6,395 nt of DNA from DASRJX01 sp035649235 (GTDB lineage Bacteria; Acidobacteriota; Polarisedimenticolia; Gp22-AA2). The stretch spans positions 1 through 6,395 of the forward strand of contig DASRJX010000269.1 in the NCBI GenBank assembly GCA_035649235.1, written 5' to 3'. The notes under the pieces were generated by a model, which searched no databases, was not told the origin of the DNA, and was given only the letters and a program-made list of their open reading frames with translations. The position numbers and the translations under genes are program-made. This document shows, piece by piece, positions 1 through 5,983 of this stretch (positions are counted from its first letter, which is position 1; each line of letters begins with the position of its first letter).

Positions 1-2066
1 CGCGACGCCACCCGCTCCGCCTCCTCGTGCTCCCCGCGCCGCGCCAGGAGCAGCGCTTCCTCCTCGGCCAGGCTGTCGAGCACGTTGCGCAGCCCCAGCT
101 CGGTGAACAGGTCCCGGGCCCGCGAATACCGCTCGGCGGCCCCGTCCAGGTCGCCGCTCTCGCGCAGCAGCGTTCCCTCGGCTTCCAGCACGTCGGCGGT
201 GAGCGCCTTGAGCCGCAACCGCGCGGCGATCTCGCGGGCGTCCAGGAGCAGCCGGGCGGCCCGGTCGTGGTCGCCGCGCAGCGTCTCGATCCGCGCCAGG
301 TTCAGGAACGCGGCCCCTTCCTCCGGGCCCAGGCGGCCGTTGTCCGGTCCGGTCAGGATGCGGAAGCACTCGGAGGCGCGGCGAAAATCCCCCTGCACCG
401 CATGCGGCAGCCCGAGGTTGTGGGCGATCATCAGGATCAGGTGCTCGTCCTGCGCCTGGCGCGCCAGCGACAGCGCCTCGTGCCATCCTTCCAGCGCCTC
501 GGCGTGCTGGTTCTCCCGATAGCGGACGATGGACAGGCTGTTCAGGATCCGGGCCCGCAGCGCCGGATCCCGGTCGCCCACGGCGGCCAGCGCCTCCTGC
601 GCGGTGGTCATGGCGCGCGCCGTCTCTCCCGTCTTCAGAAGGGAATAGGACAGCCCCTGCAGCGCCCCCGCGCGCAGGCCGCGCGGCAGCCTCGCGGCTC
701 CCCGCCCCGCACCGCCGCGCCCCCCGCCGGAGAGCGACCGCTCGAAGTGGCCGATGGCGGCAGCGTAATCGCCCACCAGGCGGGCGGCCTCCCCGAGAAG
801 ATCGTCGAGCGCCGGCGACTGCACCTCGCGGCCGGTCAGGAACTCCGCCGCTTCGCGGACCGGCTCGAACATCCCGGCGCGCAGCAGCCCCTTCCCGTGC
901 CGCGTCAGAAGCGCCGCGATCCCTTGCGTCTCCTCCGCCGCCAGGTCGTGGGCGAGCGCCTGGGGCAGATCGCCGCGCCGCTCGTACGCCCGGCCGTAGA
1001 GACGCTCGAGGTCGCGGACCCCGCTCGCGCCCTTCTCGGCCCGGAGCTTGCGCCGCAGGAAGTCCCGGAACAGCGGATCGTAGGCGTACAGCTCGGCGCG
1101 GCTCTCCAGGGGGGAGAGGAACAGCTTGCGCCGCAGGATCGCGGCCAGCATGGCGCGCGCGTCGAGGTCCGGCAGCACCTCCGCGCACAGATCGGGATCG
1201 AGGACCGCGGGGAGCGAGGTCGCCAGCAGGAACGCGCGCGCCGGGGCGCTCTCGGCGGCGAGCACCTCCTCGCTGAAGTAGTCGAAGATCTCCGACTCGG
1301 TCCTGACGAACAGATCCTCGGGGAGATCGGGGCTCTCCTGCTCCAGGCGCGCCGTCCGCTTCAGGAGCTGCAGGGCGGTCACCCAGCCGCGCGTCCGCGC
1401 CTGCACCTTGTCGACGGTCTCCGGGCCCATCTTGAGCCCGAACGTCTCGAGGAGCAGCGTGCGCGTCTCCTCCGGCGTGAAGCGGAGGTCCTCGGCCTGG
1501 ATCGCCGCGGACGCTCCTTCGCCGGCCAGGCCCCTCGTCCCGATCTCGGGGAGCGATCGTCCGGCCAGGATCAGGTGCAGCGTGCCCGGGAGATACGCCA
1601 GCAGGCGCCGGATCGCCCGGACGCAGAGCGGGCTCGCCTCCAGGTGCTGCGTTCCGTCCAGGACCAGGATGACCCGGCCGCCCAGCGACTCCTCGGCGTC
1701 GCTGATGAACAGGTCGCACAGGCGCTCCACCTCCTCGGCCTGCCCCCGCAGGTCCTGCCACACGCCCTCGGTGCGCGCGCCCAGCTCCGGAGCGTGCTCC
1801 CTGAGCCCCTGCACGAGATACCGCAGGAGCACCCAGGGGTCGCGATCCGAGGCGTCGAGCGACAGCCAGACCGAGTCGGCCGCGGTCTCCTGCAGGAACC
1901 GGGAGAGCAGGCTGGTCTTGCCATAGCCCGGTCCCGCCACGACGAAAGTGGCGCGCCCCTCGAGGGATCGCTGCACCTGCGCGTGCAGGCGCGGGCGGGC
2001 CAGATGGAACGGACCGGGAGCCGGGGGGAGGAGCTTGGCGCCCAGGAGCGGGACCGCGTCGGTCAC
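1..2066 (-). CDS. MalT-like ATPase/TPR transcriptional regulator (C-terminus beyond left edge)
   Basis: The minus-strand frame is open from a GTG at 2066 to the window edge, giving 688 visible codons. The N-terminus (AKLLPPAPGPFHLARPRL) matches the lead-in of MalT/LAL-type regulators. Walker A is GPGYGKTS at residues 45-52, and a Walker B-like RVILVLDG lies at 131-138 with D137. It is followed by an arm carrying LILAGRSLP, the GW pair of TRGWVTALQLL, and the YDPLFRDFLRRKL helix at 329-341, all typical of this STAND ATPase class. From about residue 430 onward TPR-like helical pairs such as GDYAAAIGHFERSL and NLGLPHAVQGDFRRASECF continue to the edge. A Gly/Arg/Ala-rich stretch (446-468) interrupts the first of them. 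No DNA-binding domain is visible. In this family it would lie at the missing C-terminus, as a LuxR HTH or as an OmpR-like/BTAD module. The start overlaps the binding-protein stop (GTGA), so the two genes are probably one operon. An in-frame GTG at 2093 is an alternative start. Ligand and targets are unknown. Confidence 0.87.
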   Translation of the reverse strand, partial: MTDAVPLLGAKLLPPAPGPFHLARPRLHAQVQRSLEGRATFVVAGPGYGKTSLLSRFLQETAADSVWLSLDASDRDPWVLLRYLVQGLREHAPELGARTEGVWQDLRGQAEEVERLCDLFISDAEESLGGRVILVLDGTQHLEASPLCVRAIRRLLAYLPGTLHLILAGRSLPEIGTRGLAGEGASAAIQAEDLRFTPEETRTLLLETFGLKMGPETVDKVQARTRGWVTALQLLKRTARLEQESPDLPEDLFVRTESEIFDYFSEEVLAAESAPARAFLLATSLPAVLDPDLCAEVLPDLDARAMLAAILRRKLFLSPLESRAELYAYDPLFRDFLRRKLRAEKGASGVRDLERLYGRAYERRGDLPQALAHDLAAEETQGIAALLTRHGKGLLRAGMFEPVREAAEFLTGREVQSPALDDLLGEAARLVGDYAAAIGHFERSLSGGGRGGAGRGAARLPRGLRAGALQGLSYSLLKTGETARAMTTAQEALAAVGDRDPALRARILNSLSIVRYRENQHAEALEGWHEALSLARQAQDEHLILMIAHNLGLPHAVQGDFRRASECFRILTGPDNGRLGPEEGAAFLNLARIETLRGDHDRAARLLLDAREIAARLRLKALTADVLEAEGTLLRESGDLDGAAERYSRARDLFTELGLRNVLDSLAEEEALLLARRGEHEEAERVAS

Positions 2067-2076
2067 GGCTTCCCCC
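2063..2076 (-). promoter_or_regulatory. Coupled stop/start (GTGA) with Shine-Dalgarno for the regulator
   Basis: On the minus strand a run of five G (2076-2072) lies five bases before GTG (2066-2064). That start codon shares bases with the TGA stop (2065-2063) of the binding-protein gene. The arrangement favours this GTG as the start and predicts translational coupling, with ribosomes ending the binding protein restarting on the regulator. Confidence 0.7.
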
Positions 2077-3712
2077 GCGGAGCGAAGGACCACTCTTCGA
2101 GCGAGGCGTACGCCGTTCTCGGGCTCAGACGGAGCCCCGTGAGATCGCGCGGCACCGCGTGCAGCCGATCGCGCTCGAACAGGAACGTCAGAGGCTGATC
2201 GCGCGCGATGATCTGCTGCGCCCGCCACCAGAGCCTGCGGGCGGTGTCCCGGTCCACCTCCATCCTGGCCTTGTCGATGAGCCCGTCCAACTCGGCGTCG
2301 GCGTACGAGCCGTAGTTGTAGCCGCCGTCGCGCGAGGCGCTGTGGAAGGCCGATTTCAGATCGACCTTGGTCGACTCGCGCCAGGAGCCGACGAAGGCGT
2401 CGTAGTCGTGCTTCTCGTGGCGCGCGATGAAGGCGCCGAACTCGAAGGTGCGCGGCGTCGCCTCGATGCCGACCTTGCGGAGCTGCGCCGCGACCATCTG
2501 CACGATGTCGGCCCGCAGCCTCGAGCCCTGGTTGGTCTCGAGGTCGAAGCGGAAGGCGCGTCCGTCCCGGTCGATCAGCCCGTCGCCGTCGCGGTCCGCG
2601 AAGCCCGCCTCCGCCAGGAGCCGGCGCGCCGCCTCCGGGTCGTAGGGGAGCGGCTTCAGCGAGGGATCGCGGGCCCACATGCAGGAGAGGATCGGCCCGG
2701 CCGACGGCCGGCCCGTCTCCTTGAGGAGCCCTTCGATGATCGCCTCTCGGTCGATGGCGAGCGTGAGCGCGCGGCGCACCCGGGCGTCCTTGAAGAGCGG
2801 GCGCTCGGTGTTCCAGGAGATGAAGGTGTACGAGAGGTCCGGCGCCCGCACGACGGTGAGGTCCTGTTTGGCGCGGACCCTGGCCACCGCGTCCTCGGGG
2901 AGGTTCTCCATGAAGTCGATGCCGCCGGCGAGCAGCTCGTTGAGCAGCGTCGTCTCGTCCGGGATGACGCGGAAGATCACCGCGTCGAGCCGCGGCAGGG
3001 GAGCGCGCGCGTAGCCGGGGTTGCGCGTCAACTCGATCAGCGCCCCGCGCTCGTACCGCTTCAGGAGGAACGGGCCGCTCGACACCGGAGCCGTCAGGAA
3101 GGGGTGCTGCGGCCATTCCGCGAGCGGGGTCTTCCCGTACACGTGCTCCGGCACGATGTTCCCCTCGACCGCGTCCATGAGCGCATAGGGATAGGCGCGC
3201 GCGAACCGGAAGACCGCGGTCCGCGGGTCCGGCGCCGTCACCTCGGCGATCGCCTCCTTGACGTCGCTCCCGACCCAGGCCACCTCGCGGCTCGCGGCCG
3301 CGCGATTCGAGAACAGGACGTCGGCCGAGGTCACGGGTTTCCCGTCGCTCCACTTCGCCTTGGGGTCGAGCCGGAAGGTGAGCGTCCTGCGGTCGGCGGA
3401 GAACTCCCACGACCGGGCGAGACCGGGACGGAACGTCGGCGGCCCCTGCCCGAAATCGTCCTGCTCCTCCGCCAGACGAAGGGAGAGCAGGTCGATCACC
3501 TCCTGGGAGAAGGCGTTGGTCGCGGTGTAGATGTTGAACGACGTGATGTCGCCCCGCACGCCGATGACGATGCGGCTGGGCCGCGGCGCCGCCACTTTCG
3601 GTGCGTCGCCTCGCGGAGCGGCGAGCGGCAGGGCTGTCGCCAACAGGAGGATCGCGGCGCCGCGCAACCCGCGTCGTGGCGCCGCCCTGCGAACGCCTGT
3701 CGCGTGCCTCAT
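2063..3712 (-). CDS. ABC transporter family 5 extracellular solute-binding protein (Dpp/Opp/Nik type)
   Basis: This 549-residue protein is a normal length for the SBP_bac_5 family, which captures peptides, nickel or other solutes in the periplasm for an ABC importer. The N-terminus MRHATGVRRAAPRRGLRG is basic and is followed by AAILLLATALPLAA, a Sec-type signal. No lipobox cysteine is present, so it should be soluble in the periplasm. Family hallmarks are SWEFSADRRTLTFRLDPKAK and WSDGKPVTSADVLFS (101-135), SSGPFLLKRY (211-220), VRRALTLAIDREAI (312-325), YDPEAARRLLAEAGF (357-371) and YNYGSYADAELDGLI (465-479). DRDGDGLID at 373-381 is a DxDxDGxxD loop of the calcium-binding kind, recurrent in this family. 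The frame opens further upstream (to 3868), but ATG 3712 has a Shine-Dalgarno and starts the signal peptide, and the longer form would overlap the divergent permease. The regulator follows with a 4-base overlap, and the permeases are divergent. The substrate cannot be read from sequence. Confidence 0.94.
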   Translation of the reverse strand: MRHATGVRRAAPRRGLRGAAILLLATALPLAAPRGDAPKVAAPRPSRIVIGVRGDITSFNIYTATNAFSQEVIDLLSLRLAEEQDDFGQGPPTFRPGLARSWEFSADRRTLTFRLDPKAKWSDGKPVTSADVLFSNRAAASREVAWVGSDVKEAIAEVTAPDPRTAVFRFARAYPYALMDAVEGNIVPEHVYGKTPLAEWPQHPFLTAPVSSGPFLLKRYERGALIELTRNPGYARAPLPRLDAVIFRVIPDETTLLNELLAGGIDFMENLPEDAVARVRAKQDLTVVRAPDLSYTFISWNTERPLFKDARVRRALTLAIDREAIIEGLLKETGRPSAGPILSCMWARDPSLKPLPYDPEAARRLLAEAGFADRDGDGLIDRDGRAFRFDLETNQGSRLRADIVQMVAAQLRKVGIEATPRTFEFGAFIARHEKHDYDAFVGSWRESTKVDLKSAFHSASRDGGYNYGSYADAELDGLIDKARMEVDRDTARRLWWRAQQIIARDQPLTFLFERDRLHAVPRDLTGLRLSPRTAYASLEEWSFAPRGKP

Positions 3713-3717
3713 ACTGA

Positions 3718-3722
3718 CTCCC
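3718..3722 (-). promoter_or_regulatory. Ribosome binding site of the solute-binding protein
   Basis: GGGAG on the minus strand (3722-3718) is followed by five bases (TCAGT) and ATG at 3712. It decides the start of the binding protein in favour of the residue that opens the signal peptide, against the longer in-frame extension to 3868. Confidence 0.75.
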
Positions 3723-3739
3723 GCATCGTGGCTTGGGCC

Positions 3740-3754
3740 GATTGTAGGACAATC
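3740..3754. promoter_or_regulatory. Palindrome and candidate divergent promoter/operator
   Basis: GATTGT-AGG-ACAATC is a perfect inverted repeat with 6-base arms and a 3-base spacer, near the centre of the 65-base gap between the divergent genes. The left arm read on the minus strand gives TACAAT (3746-3741), one base off the sigma-70 -10 consensus. It would place a start near 3734, about 22 bases before the binding-protein ATG. The right arm on the plus strand gives GACAAT (3748-3753), which would place a start near 3760, before the permease ribosome site. No good -35 is visible on either side at 17 bases, so activation by a bound factor is plausible. The same palindrome could be an operator. 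The repeat is seen directly; promoter function is inferred. Confidence 0.5.
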
Positions 3755-3764
3755 CGCTGGTCGC

Positions 3765-3771
3765 AGGGAGG
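3765..3771 (+). promoter_or_regulatory. Ribosome binding site of permease 1
   Basis: AGGGAGG lies six bases before GTG at 3778. It is a strong Shine-Dalgarno and supports GTG rather than any later codon as the start of the first permease. Confidence 0.8.
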
Positions 3772-3777
3772 CGATCC

Positions 3778-4749
3778 GTGGCGGGCTACGTGGGGCGCAG
3801 GATCCTGGCGGCCGTGCCGCTCCTGCTGTTGATCCTGACCATCGTCTTCCTGCTGGTGGAGATGGCACCGGGGGACCCGTTCAGCCAGGAGCCGGGAGCC
3901 GGTGCCGGACCTCAGGCGGCCGGCCGGCTGCGCCAGGCGTTCGGCGCCGACCGGCCGCTGCCGGAGCGCTTCGGCTCCTGGCTCGGCGCGTTCCTGAGCG
4001 GCGATCTCGGGACCTCGTATTCGCAGCGGCGACCGGTCGCGAGCCTGCTGCGCGAGTCGCTGGCGAAGACGGCGGTGCTCGCGGGCATCGCCCTGGCGCT
4101 TCAGTTCCTCTGGGGCACGGCCGCCGGCATCCTGGCGGCGGCGCTTCGCTCGCGACTCTGGGATCGCGTCGTCGTCCTCGTCGCCAGCCTCCTCTACTCC
4201 TTTCCGTCCTACTGGATCGGCCTGGTGATGGTGTCGCTCTTCTCGGTCCGCCTGGGGTGGCTGCCGGTCTCGCAGATGCATTCGGTCGAGGCTGCGTCGA
4301 TGGGAGCGTGGAGCCGGCTGCTGGACGCCGTGCGCCACCTCATCCTCCCGTGTCTCTCGCTGACGCTGCCCGCCGCCGCCGGGATCGCCCTCTACGTCCG
4401 CGAGGAGATGCGCTCCATCCTGGGCCGTGACCTGGTCCGGAACGCGCTGGCCCGGGGGGCGACGCGACGCGAGATCCTCCTGAAGCATTCGCTGACGGGA
4501 GCGCTGCTTCCGGTCGTCACGCTCCTCGGGCTGGCGCTGCCCGGGCTCGTGGGAGGGAGCGCCGTGCTCGAGGTCCTGTTCGCGTGGCCCGGCATGGGAC
4601 GCCTGGCGTATCAGGCCGTGCTCTCGAGGGACGCGCCGCTCATCCTGGGTTGTGCCTGGGTCGGGTCGATCGCCGTGGTGGCCGGAAGCCTGCTCGCCGA
4701 CGTGTTGTCGGTCTGGGCCGATCCGCGCCTGCGGGACAGGCTGAAGTGA
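3778..4749 (+). CDS. ABC transporter permease 1, DppB/OppB-like
   Basis: This 323-residue inner-membrane protein matches the usual length of DppB/OppB permeases, which form half of the membrane channel of a peptide/nickel-type importer. It opens with the family's YVGRRILAAVPLLLLILTIV helix and APGDP (30-34), followed by a periplasmic stretch with SGDLGTSY (74-81). Hydrophobic segments lie near residues 8-28, 97-121, 129-155, 185-206, 243-266 and 286-311. The cytoplasmic EAA-type coupling loop, which docks on the ATPase, is DLVRNALARGATRREILLKHSL (218-239, with the conserved ARG at 225-227), followed by PVVTLLGLALPGLVGGSAVLEVLFAWPGMGRL. The segment before APGDP is complete, and no key motif is missing. 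It starts at GTG behind a strong Shine-Dalgarno and overlaps permease 2 by four bases. It is divergent from the binding protein, with which it most likely forms one transporter. Confidence 0.95.
   Translation: MAGYVGRRILAAVPLLLLILTIVFLLVEMAPGDPFSQEPGAGAGPQAAGRLRQAFGADRPLPERFGSWLGAFLSGDLGTSYSQRRPVASLLRESLAKTAVLAGIALALQFLWGTAAGILAAALRSRLWDRVVVLVASLLYSFPSYWIGLVMVSLFSVRLGWLPVSQMHSVEAASMGAWSRLLDAVRHLILPCLSLTLPAAAGIALYVREEMRSILGRDLVRNALARGATRREILLKHSLTGALLPVVTLLGLALPGLVGGSAVLEVLFAWPGMGRLAYQAVLSRDAPLILGCAWVGSIAVVAGSLLADVLSVWADPRLRDRLK
4732..4749 (+). promoter_or_regulatory. Coupled stop/start (GTGA) with weak Shine-Dalgarno for permease 2
   Basis: GTG at 4746-4748 shares bases with the TGA stop (4747-4749) of permease 1. 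A weak GGGACAGG (4733-4740) precedes it by five bases. This sets the permease 2 start and predicts coupled, near-equimolar translation of the two channel halves. The frame is open further upstream to 4584, but that part is antisense-style shadow inside permease 1. Confidence 0.7.
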
Positions 4750-5708
4750 GCGCGGCGCCGGTCTGGAAGCGGGCGGGCCCCGCCTGGCTGGCGGCGGTCC
4801 TGCTGCTCGGCGTGCTGGCGCCGATCCTGGCTCCGCGGCCGCCCGACCTGCAGGAGGACGTGGCCGGGGCGCGCTTTCTGCCTCCGCTCAGCCGTGCCCA
4901 TCTTCTCGTGCTGCAAGATGGACGGCCGATCGTCGTGACCTCTCTTCATGCAGGATCCGGAGGCTGGGAATTCGTCCGTGCGGGGGAAAGCGGGCAGGTG
5001 GCTGCGGATCGTCTGTCCAGAGCCCCGGAGCCGCGCTTCTATCCGCTCGGCACGGACTCCCTGGGGCGGGATCTCCTGGCGCGCCTGCTGTTCGGCCTGC
5101 GGCACTCCGTCCTGATCGCCGCCCTGAGCGTCGTGCTCGCCCTGGCTCTCGGCGTGATGGTCGGAGCGGCGGCAGGGCTGCTCGGGAGCAGGTGGGATGC
5201 GTTGCTCATGGCGGGCGTCGACGCCCTGCGCTCGATCCCGAGGCTTCTGCTCTACCTTCTGTGCGCCACGCTCTTCCCGCCCTCCTCGCTACTCATGGTG
5301 ATAGTGCTCGGGGCGACGACCTGGACCGGTCTCGCCCGCATCGTACGGGCGGAGATGCTGGCGCTGCGCGGCAGCGACCTCGCCGCGGCCGCGCGCGCCG
5401 CCGGCGCGCGGCCGTTGCGCACCGTGCTGCGGCACCTGCTGCCCCAGATGGCCCCGCTCTTGGCGGTCAACGGCGCGCTGCGCTTCGCGGACACGCTCCT
5501 TCTGGAGTCGGCGCTGTCGCTCCTCGGTCTCGGCGCGCCCGCTCCGGCGATCTCGCTCGGCAGCATCATGGCCTCGGGACGGGAAGCGCTGTCCGACGCG
5601 TGGTGGATCGTCGCCTGGCCGGGTCTTCTGATCAGCAGCCTGCTCCTTTCGGTGCGCTCGACCGCGACCCTGCTCTTCCGCGTCTCCGATCCGCCCTCGA
5701 TCGCCTGA
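4746..5708 (+). CDS. ABC transporter permease 2, DppC/OppC-like
   Basis: This 320-residue protein is the second channel half of a Dpp/Opp-type importer. A first membrane helix (about 12-30, ending in APILAPRPP) is followed by the diagnostic YPLGTDSLGRDLLARLLFG at 99-117. Further hydrophobic helices lie near 121-147, 163-192, 234-246 and 287-310. The EAA-type loop contacting the ATPase is DLAAAARAAGARPLRTVLRHLLP (211-233), and LLESALSLLGLGAPAPAISLGSIM (252-275) is the family C-terminal signature. The segment between helix 1 and the LGTD motif is about 68 residues, longer than in E. coli DppC. It contains a beta-rich stretch (LLVLQDGRPIVVTSLHAGSG), comparable to the extra periplasmic loops of YejE-like permeases. 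Its start overlaps the permease 1 stop. No ATPase gene follows, so the energy-coupling subunits must be encoded elsewhere or beyond the window. Confidence 0.94.
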   Translation: MSAAPVWKRAGPAWLAAVLLLGVLAPILAPRPPDLQEDVAGARFLPPLSRAHLLVLQDGRPIVVTSLHAGSGGWEFVRAGESGQVAADRLSRAPEPRFYPLGTDSLGRDLLARLLFGLRHSVLIAALSVVLALALGVMVGAAAGLLGSRWDALLMAGVDALRSIPRLLLYLLCATLFPPSSLLMVIVLGATTWTGLARIVRAEMLALRGSDLAAAARAAGARPLRTVLRHLLPQMAPLLAVNGALRFADTLLLESALSLLGLGAPAPAISLGSIMASGREALSDAWWIVAWPGLLISSLLLSVRSTATLLFRVSDPPSIA

Positions 5709-5766
5709 AAAACCCGAGAAACCCTTTGGGCTCAGAAGTTCGCGGGATGGGAGGAGTCGAGCGGCC

Positions 5767-5801
5767 GCCACGATTCAAGGTTTCTTCAACCGCCTCGTGG
5801 C
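5767..5801. repeat. Inverted repeat / hairpin 1
   Basis: GCCACGA (5767-5773) is complementary to TCGTGGC (5795-5801), a perfect 7-bp outer stem. Inside it GGTT (5779-5782) pairs with AACC (5788-5791) around the loop TCTTC, separated from the outer stem by a small internal loop (5 and 3 bases). It lies 59 bases after the permease 2 stop. It could act in termination or RNA stability, but no T run follows on either strand. Confidence 0.55.
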
Positions 5802-5815
5802 ACATTGCGCGCGTC

Positions 5816-5845
5816 TGGTGGGACCCGGCCTGGAGGGCCCCACCA
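5816..5845. repeat. Inverted repeat / hairpin 2
   Basis: TGGTGGG (5816-5822) is perfectly complementary to CCCACCA (5839-5845). After one A/C mismatch, CCC (5824-5826) pairs with GGG (5835-5837), leaving an 8-base loop. The left arm also takes part in a competing long-range pairing with 5946-5953, so the two folds exclude each other. No T run follows, so it is not a typical intrinsic terminator. Confidence 0.55.
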
Positions 5846-5953
5846 CTCGACGAAGCAGGAGATGGATCGGACGATGAAATCCCCCGCCAGACGGACGAGG
5901 TTCAGCGACCCGTTCCAGTGCGCGCCGCGGGGCGCGCGCCGTCGAGGTCCCAC
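5818..5953. repeat. Long-range complementary pair closing a 136-base domain
   Basis: GTGGGACC (5818-5825) is perfectly complementary to GGTCCCAC (5946-5953). In register on the same side, TCGACG (5847-5852) is complementary to CGTCGA (5940-5945). The two blocks would stack as one 14-bp helix, with 5826-5846 bulged out. That bulge can itself form GGCC/GGCC (5827-5830 with 5836-5839). The helix encloses hairpin 3. Forming it disrupts hairpin 2. The complementarity is seen directly; folding in the cell is inferred. Confidence 0.45.
5918..5939. repeat. Inverted repeat / hairpin 3
   Basis: GCGCGCC (5920-5926) pairs with GGCGCGC (5931-5937) across a GCGG tetraloop. A T·G and a G-C pair extend it to a 9-bp stem (5918-5939). 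Alternating GC sequence makes this the kind of hairpin most likely to arise by chance in GC-rich DNA. It matters mainly because it sits exactly inside the long-range helix closed by 5852/5940. Confidence 0.5.
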
Positions 5954-5983
5954 GCGCACCAACCCAGGCACCCTGCGATTGAA

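Noticed and set aside
27..2198. A 723-codon open frame on the plus strand opposite the regulator
   Set aside because: It is low in hydrophobic order, rich in Arg/Gln/Pro/Gly, and matches no family. The minus strand over the same bases gives a full MalT-like ATPase with Walker motifs. The plus frame is a GC-driven shadow.
2159..3832. A 557-codon open frame on the plus strand opposite the binding protein
   Set aside because: It lies antisense to a clear SBP_bac_5 protein, has no recognisable domain, and runs into the start of permease 1. Shadow of third-position GC bias.
3713..3868. Upstream extension of the binding protein to 3868 (52 more residues)
   Set aside because: The extension would bury the signal peptide, overlap the divergent permease gene, and lacks a ribosome site. 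ATG 3712 has GGGAG at five bases and starts the signal.
3531..4430. A 299-codon plus frame across the intergenic region into permease 1
   Set aside because: It is out of frame with the clear permease and has an Arg/Pro/Gly-rich composition with no domain.
5711..5731. Possible intrinsic terminator near CCCTTTGGG after permease 2
   Set aside because: The stem is only three base pairs on the plus strand with no following T run. On the minus strand five T follow, but the stem is short and bulged and lies about 360 bases past the cupin stop.
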